A stretch of 64,000 nucleotides of DNA from Plebeiibacterium sediminum (GCF_026013605.1 NZ_JAPDPJ010000011.1:1-64000); one strand, 5' to 3'; counted from the first letter of the stretch, positions 8,916 through 17,482 are shown. Notes: generated by a model from the sequence alone, not told the origin. Translations and numbers: made by a program.

Positions 8916-9260
8916 CTAATAAACGGGTTCTAATCCAGCCTGATATAGCTTTCCTACCGCATTAAACATTGAATATTTACATTGAAGCAAAACCATATTA
9001 TGCTCCTGAGCCAGTTTCAACATATCTTCAGATATCTGCTTATTTCTTACAAACAGGATACATTGCACATCAGCCATCTCCACAGTCCTGATGGTTTGCA
9101 TATTAGCAAGACCCGTAATCAATATCATTTTATCAGTGTCCAGAGTAAGAACATCACTCATCAGATCACTGGCAAAACCACGCTCAATATTCGTTTCGAT
9201 ATAAGCTTCTCCGCATGCAATTGATGCATTCAGAACTTTAATAATCTCGCTAATTTTCAT
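8916..9260 (-). CDS. DRTGG-domain protein (first copy), leads the long hyd operon
   Basis: This 114-residue protein is a diverged paralogue of the DRTGG protein at 6790-7125. Both have the same length, a MKxxxxI/L start, and a 'SDLMSDVL'-type segment near residue 30. It is the first gene of the operon that runs through to hydC1, preceded by a 0.4-kb gap. No catalytic residues are evident; ligand binding is inferred from the domain family. Confidence 0.7.
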   Translation of the reverse strand: MKISEIIKVLNASIACGEAYIETNIERGFASDLMSDVLTLDTDKMILITGLANMQTIRTVEMADVQCILFVRNKQISEDMLKLAQEHNMVLLQCKYSMFNAVGKLYQAGLEPVY

Positions 9261-9679
9261 GTGTGTATAATATTCTTCATTGATTAAATGTAATACGCAA
9301 AAAAAACAATCACCCGCTATGTTGATAACATACTTTGGGGGCTTATTTCATTTAACAATTCAGCTTAATTCATATAAAACAATCCTGAGAAATTCAATTA
9401 AAGAAATTTTTCAAGAATTAACCTGCAAAATACAATGTATCAGATGAAAAAAAAAAGCTGAAACATAGCTTAATCGCAATACATAAACAATCTAAATAAA
9501 CTATAAAAAGATTTAAATTAAATTTTCAACCCAATATGAATAATATACGAAAACAGGCCAACGTCCATCAACAATCACACATCTAATCTTCAACACCTTA
9601 CACACTATTCAAAACATGAACACATCAACATCTCAAACCTTTGTTATACTTATATTTATTTATTTTGAAACGATATAAA
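9261..9679. other. 0.42-kb AT-rich gap inside the hydrogenase island
   Basis: No gene is supported. Placed between two genes of the same strand, it probably holds the promoter of the long operon. The closest -7-like element is TGTATTTTG on the minus strand near 9423-9431, one base short of TAnnTTTG. A TTGTTAAATG half-site near 9350 recalls a Rex half-operator, but its partner half is missing. Confidence 0.5.
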
Positions 9680-10873
9680 TTATATGTACTCAATTGAAAC
9701 TTCTTTCAGAAACTTGTCCTCTAACAAAGCAGCGATTCTTTTTACTACAGATCGCCTGATTTCCAATTCAACAGGAAGGTTAGGATCCTGATGGGCTACA
9801 TTAATTCTTGTTCCGTTGATGATGTGAATCTGATCACTCTCTAAAAACATTTTTACAACCTGATGCGCTGGTCCCCGACCTAAGGACTGGTCTTTTTCAA
9901 AGTGCTCAAGAACTCTCACAACTTTTCCCAGGGTTAAAATGCCTTCTGTTACCAGATCAATACCTTCCATTTGAGCAGCCGGAGGCAAATCCGGATCTAA
10001 CATCTCTAAACTTGCGGCAAATTTAAGTCCCAGCTCCCTGGCTATTATTTCGGCTGTAGTTCCGCCACTAACAATCTTCTTACCTCCAAACTGTTGAACT
10101 TTCAGAGAGAAATCAGCATCTTTTTCTTCATCGTACGGAGGTCCTGTTACAAAGAGTAATTTTCGGGGTTCTCTTAAATATATAATCCCACACGAAGTAT
10201 CATCAAGCGGACTTCCTCCATCATTTAACGAAGCCATATTTACAATCTTCCGGGTTAATTTTGAGGCTGAAATAAAGGGTGTGTTTTTCACACTTTTAAT
10301 CACGTAATTTTCAACGGCTTCTCTTCCCCATCCAAATGGTAAAGTCTTTGATCCCATTCCGGATTGAACAATTCCATCCGACCAAAAGAAAATCCGGTCT
10401 TCTTTTCGCGCCTTAAAGTGGCAGGTATAAAGTTTCTTGCCTTTATTTTTTTGACTATCTAAAATAATTTCTTCCCAACCCGGATCAAAAGGCCGGTGTG
10501 TACGCATTATTAAACAGCGGGGATTATCATACTCAACAATTGTTGTACTACCATCATCCTCCACATCAATAATGGTAAAAGTAGAATAACTCACCTTACG
10601 AACACTACACACAGGAAGGGTGTTCATAATGATTTCTGCAGTTTTTTGAACCTCTTTATGCTCAATGGTAAAGTTAACTGCCATTGACGCAGTCAGTGTT
10701 GCCAGTACGTTGGCCTTTACTCCACTTCCCATCCCATCCGACAAAACAGCGATTGTTCTGCCATCTTCTTTAATACGACGAGAAATAAAAACATCACCAC
10801 AAATGAATTCACCTCTGTGGTTATTCTGACTGCAGTTGATATCCAAATAAAAATCAGGTTCCTTAACTTCCAT
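9680..10873 (-). CDS. SpoIIE/PP2C-family protein phosphatase
   Basis: This protein of about 397 residues has the SpoIIE-type PP2C fold. The metal-binding aspartates are in CGD (D27) and LSDGMGSG (D46), with a later SDG and a DDTSCG motif. Such enzymes dephosphorylate serine/threonine residues, usually on STAS-domain partners. The C-terminal 150 residues (from about 250) form a second domain I do not recognise. I chose the ATG at 10873, because the frame extends upstream only to a TTG; it overlaps the H-cluster/PAS gene by 11 bp, implying coupled translation. It probably acts opposite the RsbW-like kinase. Confidence 0.85.
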   Translation of the reverse strand: MEVKEPDFYLDINCSQNNHRGEFICGDVFISRRIKEDGRTIAVLSDGMGSGVKANVLATLTASMAVNFTIEHKEVQKTAEIIMNTLPVCSVRKVSYSTFTIIDVEDDGSTTIVEYDNPRCLIMRTHRPFDPGWEEIILDSQKNKGKKLYTCHFKARKEDRIFFWSDGIVQSGMGSKTLPFGWGREAVENYVIKSVKNTPFISASKLTRKIVNMASLNDGGSPLDDTSCGIIYLREPRKLLFVTGPPYDEEKDADFSLKVQQFGGKKIVSGGTTAEIIARELGLKFAASLEMLDPDLPPAAQMEGIDLVTEGILTLGKVVRVLEHFEKDQSLGRGPAHQVVKMFLESDQIHIINGTRINVAHQDPNLPVELEIRRSVVKRIAALLEDKFLKEVSIEYI

Positions 10874-12716
10874 GACTATCCCCAATTTTTTGTGCTTCAA
10901 TAATTGAATTCAGTACCTTTTCTGTTTTGGATGCACTTTCTCCCAGTAAAAAAGCAATCTGCTGAACAGTCTGCAAATTATCGCGGATAACAGACCTTGC
11001 TCTGTTTATGATTTCTTCCTTACGAACTTCAGGAGCTGTTAAATCACGAATAATACCACCAACTATTTTGTGTTTCTTGATGGCAAAAATGGATACATTC
11101 AAAATATTTTCACCAACTGATATATCTCTGTTTTTTACTTCCTGCCCGGTTTGCAATACGCTTGAAAATAGTTTACCAAATGGTAAAAGCGTATTGATAT
11201 CTGCCCCTTTTAATCCGGGAATCACTTCATCAAGTTGCCTGGCATCCTCTCCCATCATTTCTACAAAACTCTGGTTGGATTCAATAATATTAAGATTGGC
11301 ATCTACCATTACAACGCCGGCTCTTAATTTGTTTAACATCGCAGTCATGGTATCAGCAGCTTCCTGAGCTGCCTTTCCTTCTTTGCGAGCCAGTTCCTCA
11401 CTCTCCCGTAATGCTTCTTTGGTATTTTTTAGTTTTTCATTTGATGAATGTACTTTATTGATATAAGTATGAAGACTCTTTATGGAATAGGAATAACACA
11501 TTTCAAAATTTGTTAGACCCTGACAATAAGCTACAGCAAATTCTTTACACGATGGATACCCACAAGCCCCACATCCTAATTGATCCCTTATATCACTTTT
11601 ACCCATATCATGTAACACTCTGTTCACTTCCTCTTCCGAGGGTTTGGGTAATCGCCTGTCTGTAATTTTAAAGGAACGGGAAAGATCCAGTTCGATAAAT
11701 TCCTTCATATCAGCCCGCCACTGATCACAATCAATATCCTTCAATCGCTTTTCAACATACCGTACAATATCAGATTGCCGTGTAAATTTTTTTCCCCCCT
11801 GAGTCATTCCTGGCCCCATGGAACATCCCTCACAATAGTATAAATCGATATGCTGCCTCAGGTTACTCACCTCTGCAAACTCTTTTAAAGAACTAATAAA
11901 ATCATTTCTTCCATCTGCTGAAATGACACTACTCTCCAGTAAATCCTGCGACATATCAACAGCCTGCCATAATCCGTGACTAATGGGATATAAGCCTCCT
12001 TTTCTACCTACAGGCGGATCAAAATCACTAAACTCAACGGATGATTCTGTCACATTATAGTTTTTAAACAACTGACGCAACTCCGTAAATGTAATTACTG
12101 CATCTACTCTGCCGTCTGTTTTTGTAAAACTTTTCACATCATCTTTAGCCGAAACACACGAGGTGATATAAACTACTTTGATGTCTTCTCCGTAACGCTT
12201 ACGCATCACTTTTGACATGGCAATAAATGGAGGAACTATGGGAGCTAGATTATCAACCAGGTTAGGTCGGTACTTCTCAACAAAAGACCTGACCGGAGGA
12301 CAATGCGTGGTTAAATAATATTTTCCCTGAAAATTTTTCAACAGCTCCTTATATTTTTGTGCCACCAGATCAACACCAAATGCAACTTCTCCAACCAAGT
12401 CAAACCCCAGGGCTCTTATCATGGCTACAAATTTCCTGTAATCAGATATATCGATAAATTCGCCGGATAAAGCCGGGTCGCAGATTGCTGCAACTCTTCC
12501 TTCTTCTTTTAGTAATTGCTCTACGTCAGTTTCCTCATTTCTGAAGTTAATGGCATTTTGTGCACAAACCACCACACAATTTCCACAACCAATACATTTA
12601 CTATTGATAATATTAGCATGCTTATCTGCAATTTTAATTGCCTTTGCAGGACAAGCCCTGATGCAGGTAAAACTTAAATTACACTTCTCTTTATCTACTT
12701 CTATTAGTGGGGCCAT
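10863..12716 (-). CDS. H-cluster-like protein with PAS domain (HydS-type sensor)
   Basis: This 617-residue protein (ATG at 12716) has an N-terminal two-[4Fe-4S] ferredoxin domain, an [FeFe]-hydrogenase-like domain, an iron-sulfur motif (CGACGYPSC...C, about 382-407), a coiled-coil, and a PAS domain near residues 455-560. The H-cluster motifs are THCP (histidine in the proton-relay position), TSCVSAK and YCEGC. The last has CxxC spacing instead of the usual CxxxC. This agrees with group C (HydS-like) sensory hydrogenases. Overlap with the SpoIIE phosphatase gene suggests it controls that phosphatase. Whether it still assembles an H-cluster is uncertain. Confidence 0.87.
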   Translation of the reverse strand: MAPLIEVDKEKCNLSFTCIRACPAKAIKIADKHANIINSKCIGCGNCVVVCAQNAINFRNEETDVEQLLKEEGRVAAICDPALSGEFIDISDYRKFVAMIRALGFDLVGEVAFGVDLVAQKYKELLKNFQGKYYLTTHCPPVRSFVEKYRPNLVDNLAPIVPPFIAMSKVMRKRYGEDIKVVYITSCVSAKDDVKSFTKTDGRVDAVITFTELRQLFKNYNVTESSVEFSDFDPPVGRKGGLYPISHGLWQAVDMSQDLLESSVISADGRNDFISSLKEFAEVSNLRQHIDLYYCEGCSMGPGMTQGGKKFTRQSDIVRYVEKRLKDIDCDQWRADMKEFIELDLSRSFKITDRRLPKPSEEEVNRVLHDMGKSDIRDQLGCGACGYPSCKEFAVAYCQGLTNFEMCYSYSIKSLHTYINKVHSSNEKLKNTKEALRESEELARKEGKAAQEAADTMTAMLNKLRAGVVMVDANLNIIESNQSFVEMMGEDARQLDEVIPGLKGADINTLLPFGKLFSSVLQTGQEVKNRDISVGENILNVSIFAIKKHKIVGGIIRDLTAPEVRKEEIINRARSVIRDNLQTVQQIAFLLGESASKTEKVLNSIIEAQKIGDSHGS

Positions 12717-12728
12717 TATCAAATCGTT

Positions 12729-12977
12729 TTATACATGAAAGTAATTTGCCAGAATATCATAAATCCCATCAGGAGTTACTAACGAGAACTCTTCATCATC
12801 TATTTTTAAAATCGGTCCTTTTTCGCAGTTGCCTGTACATAATTCACCTTTAAAAAACACCGACTTTTCAAGTTGATGTTCCGCCAGAAATTTTTTAACG
12901 ATGGGCAACACTTCTTTATTTCCTCTCGAAAAGCAAGAACTTCCCATACATATGGTAATTGAATGCTCGTTTTGCAT
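12729..12977 (-). CDS. Small thioredoxin-fold [2Fe-2S] ferredoxin
   Basis: This 82-residue protein corresponds to the C-terminal half of NuoE, with all four [2Fe-2S] ligands: C10, C15, C47, C51. The ATG at 12977 is preferred over the upstream GTG. It lies 12 bp before the H-cluster/PAS gene and so may pass electrons to the sensor. A similar small ferredoxin gene sits beside the sensory hydrogenase genes of Thermotoga, as I recall. Confidence 0.85.
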   Translation of the reverse strand: MQNEHSITICMGSSCFSRGNKEVLPIVKKFLAEHQLEKSVFFKGELCTGNCEKGPILKIDDEEFSLVTPDGIYDILANYFHV

Positions 12978-13052
12978 AGTTTCAATAAAATTAAAAATCA
13001 CGATGATTTTTTGACCCTTGATTCTGTATCATTCTTCAAGAAGTTCAAAATA

Positions 13053-13086
13053 CAAAAAATGACTGTCTGCACAAGGGCAGACAGTC
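13053..13086 (-). terminator. Terminator of the hydCBA2 operon
   Basis: A perfect 10-bp stem (GACTGTCTGC 13061-13070 with GCAGACAGTC 13077-13086) with a 6-nt loop is followed on the minus strand by ATTTTTTGTA. It separates hydA2 from the sensory block, so the hydrogenase genes and the sensor genes are probably separate transcription units. Confidence 0.88.
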
Positions 13087-13116
13087 AAATAATCCTTCTT
13101 ATACTAGTATATCCAA

Positions 13117-14907
13117 TCAATATCTATTTCGGGGAGTATAGGTAGTATGTAATAATTCATGTGACTTATGACCCAAAGGCTTTTTAAGAAATTCTTCATA
13201 GAGTTTAACCACTTCTGGGTTTTCATGTGATTTTCGAATCGGCATACCCTCATCTTCTCTGTAAATGGCTTCTGTTCTCCTTTTTCGAATTTCCATATTG
13301 GTTGGAATTGGTTGTCCTCCACCGCCTAAACAACCTCCGGGACAGGCCATAATTTCAATAAAATGATATTGAGCTTTACCATTGACCACACTATCCATTA
13401 CTTTTTTAGCATTTGCCAATCCATGAGCAACACAAGTCTTCAATTCTACACCATCCAGAAAACTCCATTCCGGTAACGGATTTTCTATTTTAATGGCAGC
13501 CTCTTTTACTTCATCCATGCCTCTGACCGGAGTGATATTCAATCCATCAAACGGAACTTCTCTTCCTGTTACAATCTCGTAAGCTGTTCTGAGTGCTGCC
13601 TCCATTACACCACCTGTTGCTCCAAAAATAACTGCAGCTCCACTGGAAACACCCATGAACGAATCAAACTCTTCATTCTCCAAAGCTTTAAAATCGATCC
13701 CTGCCTGTTCAATCATCCGGGCCAGTTCTCGGGTTGTCAATACCAAATCAACATCTTTATAGCCACTTGAATGCATTTCAGGTCGATTAGCCTCGTATTT
13801 TTTAGCAGTACAAGGCATTATTGAAACAGAAACGATGTCTTCGGGATCAACTTTAATTTTATTGGCATAGTAGGTTTTAACCAATGCGCCAAACATCTGT
13901 TGTGGCGACTTGGCTGTTGAAACATTAGGTAATAACTGCGGATACATATGTTCGATGTATTTGATCCAACCGGGAGAACAAGAGGTTGTCATTGGTAACT
14001 TTACTTCCGGATCTTTATCAACCAAAGCACCTTTTAAACGCTGAAGTAGTTCGTTCCCTTCCTCAATGATTGTTAAATCTGCAGTAAAATCAGTATCTAA
14101 AACGGAATCAAATCCCAAACGTCTTAATGCAGCCACCATTCTTCCGGTAACAATATTACCTGATTCCATGCCTAGAGCTTCTCCCAGCGCAATCCGGACT
14201 GCAGGAGCGGTCTGAACCACCAAGTGCTTTTGTGGATTGTTAATGGCCGACCAAACTTCATCTATATAATTACGCTCAATCAATGCTCCTGTTGGACAAC
14301 GGTTAACACACTGTCCACAGTTTGTACAAACCACTTCATACATCGGTTTTTCAAAGAAAGAAGCAATCTTCATTTTCTCACCCTTATAGGCCACAGATAA
14401 TGCCCCTATATTCTGAAGCTGATCACATGAACGTACACAACGCTGACAGCGAATGCATTTGGAATCATCTTTAATGATTGATGGAGAAAAATAGTCAATC
14501 GTATAATTCTTTAATGCCACTAAATCAATTAACCCATCTTCCCCAATTAAATATTCTGAAGATAAATGTTGTAACTCACACACTCCATTTTTATAACACC
14601 TGGTGCACTCTGCCCGGTGTTCCGAAACCAATAATTCGATAACACTTTTACGGGCATTACGCACTTTTAAGCTATTTGTCAGAATTTCCATTCCTTCTGA
14701 AGCTGGTGTGGCACATGAGGGAACCAAACGATCACTTCCCATTTGTTCCACAACACAAACCCGGCAATTACCTGCTACACATAAATCTTCATGATAACAC
14801 AAGGTTGGAATTTTTATATTGAGTTTTTTTGCCGCTTCAAGAATTGTAGCGCCTTTATCAACGCTAACTTGTATATGATCTATTGTTAAGTTTATTTTAC
14901 TCATCAT
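13117..14907 (-). CDS. hydA: [FeFe] hydrogenase catalytic subunit (HydA2)
   Basis: This 596-residue paralogue of HydA1 has the same layout: [2Fe-2S] (C37, C48, C51, C65), His-ligated cluster (H97, C101, C104, C110), two [4Fe-4S] sites (C151-C161, C194-C204) and the H-cluster domain with MPCTAKK (C366) and ACPGGC (C522, C526). The first H-cluster motif is TSCSPGW, not TSCCPGW. Aligned with Clostridium pasteurianum CpI, S311 stands where a [4Fe-4S]H ligand is expected, while the proton-relay cysteine (C310) is kept. I believe TSCSPGW occurs in other trimeric hydrogenases, so the enzyme is probably active. It is 14 bp behind hydB2. Confidence 0.94.
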   Translation of the reverse strand: MMSKINLTIDHIQVSVDKGATILEAAKKLNIKIPTLCYHEDLCVAGNCRVCVVEQMGSDRLVPSCATPASEGMEILTNSLKVRNARKSVIELLVSEHRAECTRCYKNGVCELQHLSSEYLIGEDGLIDLVALKNYTIDYFSPSIIKDDSKCIRCQRCVRSCDQLQNIGALSVAYKGEKMKIASFFEKPMYEVVCTNCGQCVNRCPTGALIERNYIDEVWSAINNPQKHLVVQTAPAVRIALGEALGMESGNIVTGRMVAALRRLGFDSVLDTDFTADLTIIEEGNELLQRLKGALVDKDPEVKLPMTTSCSPGWIKYIEHMYPQLLPNVSTAKSPQQMFGALVKTYYANKIKVDPEDIVSVSIMPCTAKKYEANRPEMHSSGYKDVDLVLTTRELARMIEQAGIDFKALENEEFDSFMGVSSGAAVIFGATGGVMEAALRTAYEIVTGREVPFDGLNITPVRGMDEVKEAAIKIENPLPEWSFLDGVELKTCVAHGLANAKKVMDSVVNGKAQYHFIEIMACPGGCLGGGGQPIPTNMEIRKRRTEAIYREDEGMPIRKSHENPEVVKLYEEFLKKPLGHKSHELLHTTYTPRNRY

Positions 14908-14921
14908 TCATTCTTTTATGA

Positions 14922-16103
14922 TTAATAAATCATTTCTTCTTTAAAGTTCTCTACAATTGAGGAAAAGGAATTGGCCACGGACTGACCTAAACCACATTTT
15001 GCTGTCACTCTCATATTTTCGGCCAAACCCAATAGCTTCTCTAAATATTCAGAAGACTTTTCGCCCTTTTTAACAGCTTCAATACCCAATAAAAGCTGTT
15101 GCGTTCCAACACGACAAGGTGTACATTGACCACAACTTTCTTCAACAAAAAACTCCAGGTAATTATGCAAAACATTATACATACTTCTTGAAGAGTTAAA
15201 GATCATCATCGAACCTCCGGTTGGTAATGATACTCCGGTTAATTTACCCTGATAGCCTATTTTTGTATTTTCAAATTTCTTTCTGGGAACGCAAAATCCT
15301 GAAGCACCTCCTACCTGAACAGCTTTAGCATCTCCATCTCCAAAGTCTTCTACAAATTTTTGGAGAGACATACCAAATTCAAGTTCATAAATTCCGGGAA
15401 TTGGAGTATCGCCAGATACGCTAAATACTTTCGATCCTCTTGAATCCTGCACCCCAAGATCCTTAAACTTGTCGGGTCCATATTTAAAAATGGAATAAGT
15501 ATGTGCCAGAGTCTCTACATTATTAATTACGGTAGGCATTTTACGATAACCAGCTTGAGTTGGGAACGGAGGTTTATTTCTTGGTTCTCCCCTATGGCCT
15601 TCCATACTCTCAAACAATGCACTTTCTTCTCCACAGATATAAGCTCCGCTACCCAAAAATATCTTCACTCTAAAATCAAAGCCAATTTTATTTAGCAATA
15701 CATGAAAATCATCAATTATCTCAGTCAACGGCTCTACCAAAAACTTATATTCACCACGTAAATAAATATACCCCTCATGCGCTCCAATCACCTTTGCACA
15801 AACAGCCATCCCGATAAGAACCTTTACGGGTACCTGACTCAAAATCTCACGATCCTTAAATGTTCCGGGTTCCCCTTCATCTGCATTGCATATCACATAT
15901 TTAAAATCACCCTCAGCTTCTGATGCTAACTTCCATTTTAAACCAGTTGGATATCCGGCCCCTCCTCTTCCTTTCAACCCTGATATGATCAGATCATTTA
16001 CAATATCCTGATTAGATCTTTTAAATGTCTTTGTAAGAATCTGTTCTCCATCCTGCTCATTCTTAAAAATGAGGTCTAACCTTTGTAGATTTTTCTTTGC
16101 CAT
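14922..16103 (-). CDS. hydB: [FeFe] hydrogenase flavin subunit, short NuoF-like (HydB2)
   Basis: This 393-residue NADH/FMN-binding subunit consists of the NuoF core only. The glycine-rich motif GRGGAGYPTGLKW is at 45-57 and the [4Fe-4S] ligands are C324, C327, C330 and C370. It lacks both the N-terminal [2Fe-2S] domain and the C-terminal two-cluster ferredoxin domain that HydB1 has. Since the C-terminal module is the presumed ferredoxin contact, this enzyme may be a plain NAD(H)-linked hydrogenase. It lies between hydC2 (6 bp) and hydA2 (14 bp). Confidence 0.93.
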   Translation of the reverse strand: MAKKNLQRLDLIFKNEQDGEQILTKTFKRSNQDIVNDLIISGLKGRGGAGYPTGLKWKLASEAEGDFKYVICNADEGEPGTFKDREILSQVPVKVLIGMAVCAKVIGAHEGYIYLRGEYKFLVEPLTEIIDDFHVLLNKIGFDFRVKIFLGSGAYICGEESALFESMEGHRGEPRNKPPFPTQAGYRKMPTVINNVETLAHTYSIFKYGPDKFKDLGVQDSRGSKVFSVSGDTPIPGIYELEFGMSLQKFVEDFGDGDAKAVQVGGASGFCVPRKKFENTKIGYQGKLTGVSLPTGGSMMIFNSSRSMYNVLHNYLEFFVEESCGQCTPCRVGTQQLLLGIEAVKKGEKSSEYLEKLLGLAENMRVTAKCGLGQSVANSFSSIVENFKEEMIY

Positions 16104-16109
16104 AGCTAT

Positions 16110-16607
16110 TTAGTTTAAATCAGGGTTTGACGTTTTTGATGTATCATTTAGCTTAATAGACTGTATTATCTCCCTCACTTTTTCCGGATTCAACTCTGTA
16201 TAAGGTTCATCATTAATTAACATTGCCGGCCCCTTATGACACTGTCCTAAACAGTTTGTCTCCAACAATGTAAACTTACCATCCAGTGTAGTCTCTCCTA
16301 ACTTAATTTTCAGACTTTTCTCCAGCTCCTGAATAATTTGATTCTTTCCATGCATCATACAGGTAATTGTTTTACACACTCTGATAATGTATTTTCCCAT
16401 GGGACGGGTATTTAGAAAAGAATAAAATGAAGCTGTCCCAAAAACCCGGGCTGCTGAAATATCAAGCTCTCGGGCTATCTCTACCATTGCTTCCTCCGAC
16501 AAATATTTATGTTGTTCAACGACCCCTTGCAAAATAGGCAGTAGGCTCTCTTGATATCGTCCATGCTTATCAGCCAACGATTTAACCAGGTTAGTTATTT
16601 CAGACAT
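16110..16607 (-). CDS. hydC: [FeFe] hydrogenase subunit gamma, NuoE-like (HydC2)
   Basis: This 165-residue NuoE-type subunit has [2Fe-2S] ligands C78, C83, C119 and C123 and opens the compact hydCBA2 operon. It shares the fold and length of HydC1 but is clearly diverged, so the two hydrogenases are not a recent duplication. I see no clean TAnnTTTG promoter in the 200 bp upstream, which it shares with the divergent AlbA_2 gene. Confidence 0.92.
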   Translation of the reverse strand: MSEITNLVKSLADKHGRYQESLLPILQGVVEQHKYLSEEAMVEIARELDISAARVFGTASFYSFLNTRPMGKYIIRVCKTITCMMHGKNQIIQELEKSLKIKLGETTLDGKFTLLETNCLGQCHKGPAMLINDEPYTELNPEKVREIIQSIKLNDTSKTSNPDLN

Positions 16608-16765
16608 AGTAAGTGATTTTGGTATTAAACAACTTAATTAGAGAATTACTTCTTTAATAATTTAATACTTTTTAACAGTTGTAAAAGTGACGATTGTCAT
16701 GTATTCTTATTTAGAAGAGGTAAAAGCTAGGTATTTAGGGAATACGTCTTCTTATCGCTTACTAA

Positions 16766-16796
16766 TTTGAGATAAACCTTAAAACTTATATTTTTG
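16766..16796 (+). promoter_or_regulatory. Bacteroidota-type promoter for the AlbA_2 gene
   Basis: TTTG at 16766-16769, a 19-bp spacer, and TATTTTTG at 16789-16796 match the TTTG-N19/20-TAnnTTTG consensus of the primary sigma factor in this phylum. Transcription would start about 10-15 nt before the ATG at 16817. Confidence 0.75.
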
Positions 16797-16816
16797 CGTG
16801 AAATCAGCAAGTAGGC

Positions 16817-17482
16817 ATGAGGAATAAGATATTACAGGAAAAAATAAATCAGGGGGAACATCAGCAGCAGGATTTTAAATTTGCGATTAATGACTCCAAA
16901 AAGATTGCTCGATCGTTAGCTGCTTTTGCCAATACTGATGGAGGCAGTTTACTTGTTGGAGTTAAAGACAATGGTAAAATTGCAGGTGTGGCCTCAGAAG
17001 AAGAATACTATATGATTGAAGCTGCTGCAAAAATGTATTGTAAACCACCTGTAAATTTTGAAGTATTAGAGTGGAAAAGTGAAGGGAAAACGGTGCTGGA
17101 AATAATTATTCCTCAAAGTGATGAAAAACCACATAAAGCACCTACCAAAGATGGAAATTATAAAGTTTACATTAGAGTCAAAGATCAGAATCTATTGGCA
17201 AATAAAATCTTATTGGAATACTGGAAAGCTCAAAAAAGAAACAAAAACCAATTATTACAACTTAATCCTCCTGAAAAATTTTTACTGGATTATTTATCTG
17301 AAAATGAATCCATATCCTTTACGCGCTTTTATAAGAAAGCGAATATATCCAGATATAAAGCTGAAAAAATTTTAGTCAGCTTGCTTTGTATGAATATTAT
17401 TGAAATACATTTTACTGAAAAAGAGATATATTATACGCTTTCTGAAGAGCCAAATGAAGATGGTTATTCTTCCTTTGAATAA
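16817..17482 (+). CDS. AlbA_2 (Schlafen-type) domain protein
   Basis: This 221-residue protein's first 130 residues match the AlbA_2/divergent-AAA_4 domain: QQDFKFA near the start, then SLAAFANTDGGSLLVGVKDNG. The domain is related to the Schlafen core and is often attached to DNA-binding helices; the last 80 residues look like a winged-helix tail. It may be a transcription regulator or nucleic-acid-binding protein. It is divergent from the hydC2 operon, making a regulatory link possible but unproven. Its 3' end overlaps the convergent NamZ-like gene by 19 bp. Confidence 0.7.
   Translation: MRNKILQEKINQGEHQQQDFKFAINDSKKIARSLAAFANTDGGSLLVGVKDNGKIAGVASEEEYYMIEAAAKMYCKPPVNFEVLEWKSEGKTVLEIIIPQSDEKPHKAPTKDGNYKVYIRVKDQNLLANKILLEYWKAQKRNKNQLLQLNPPEKFLLDYLSENESISFTRFYKKANISRYKAEKILVSLLCMNIIEIHFTEKEIYYTLSEEPNEDGYSSFE

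Noticed and set aside
9343-9360. Rex-like redox operator upstream of the long hydrogenase operon
   Set aside because: Only one half-site (TTGTTAA) is present; the second half does not match.
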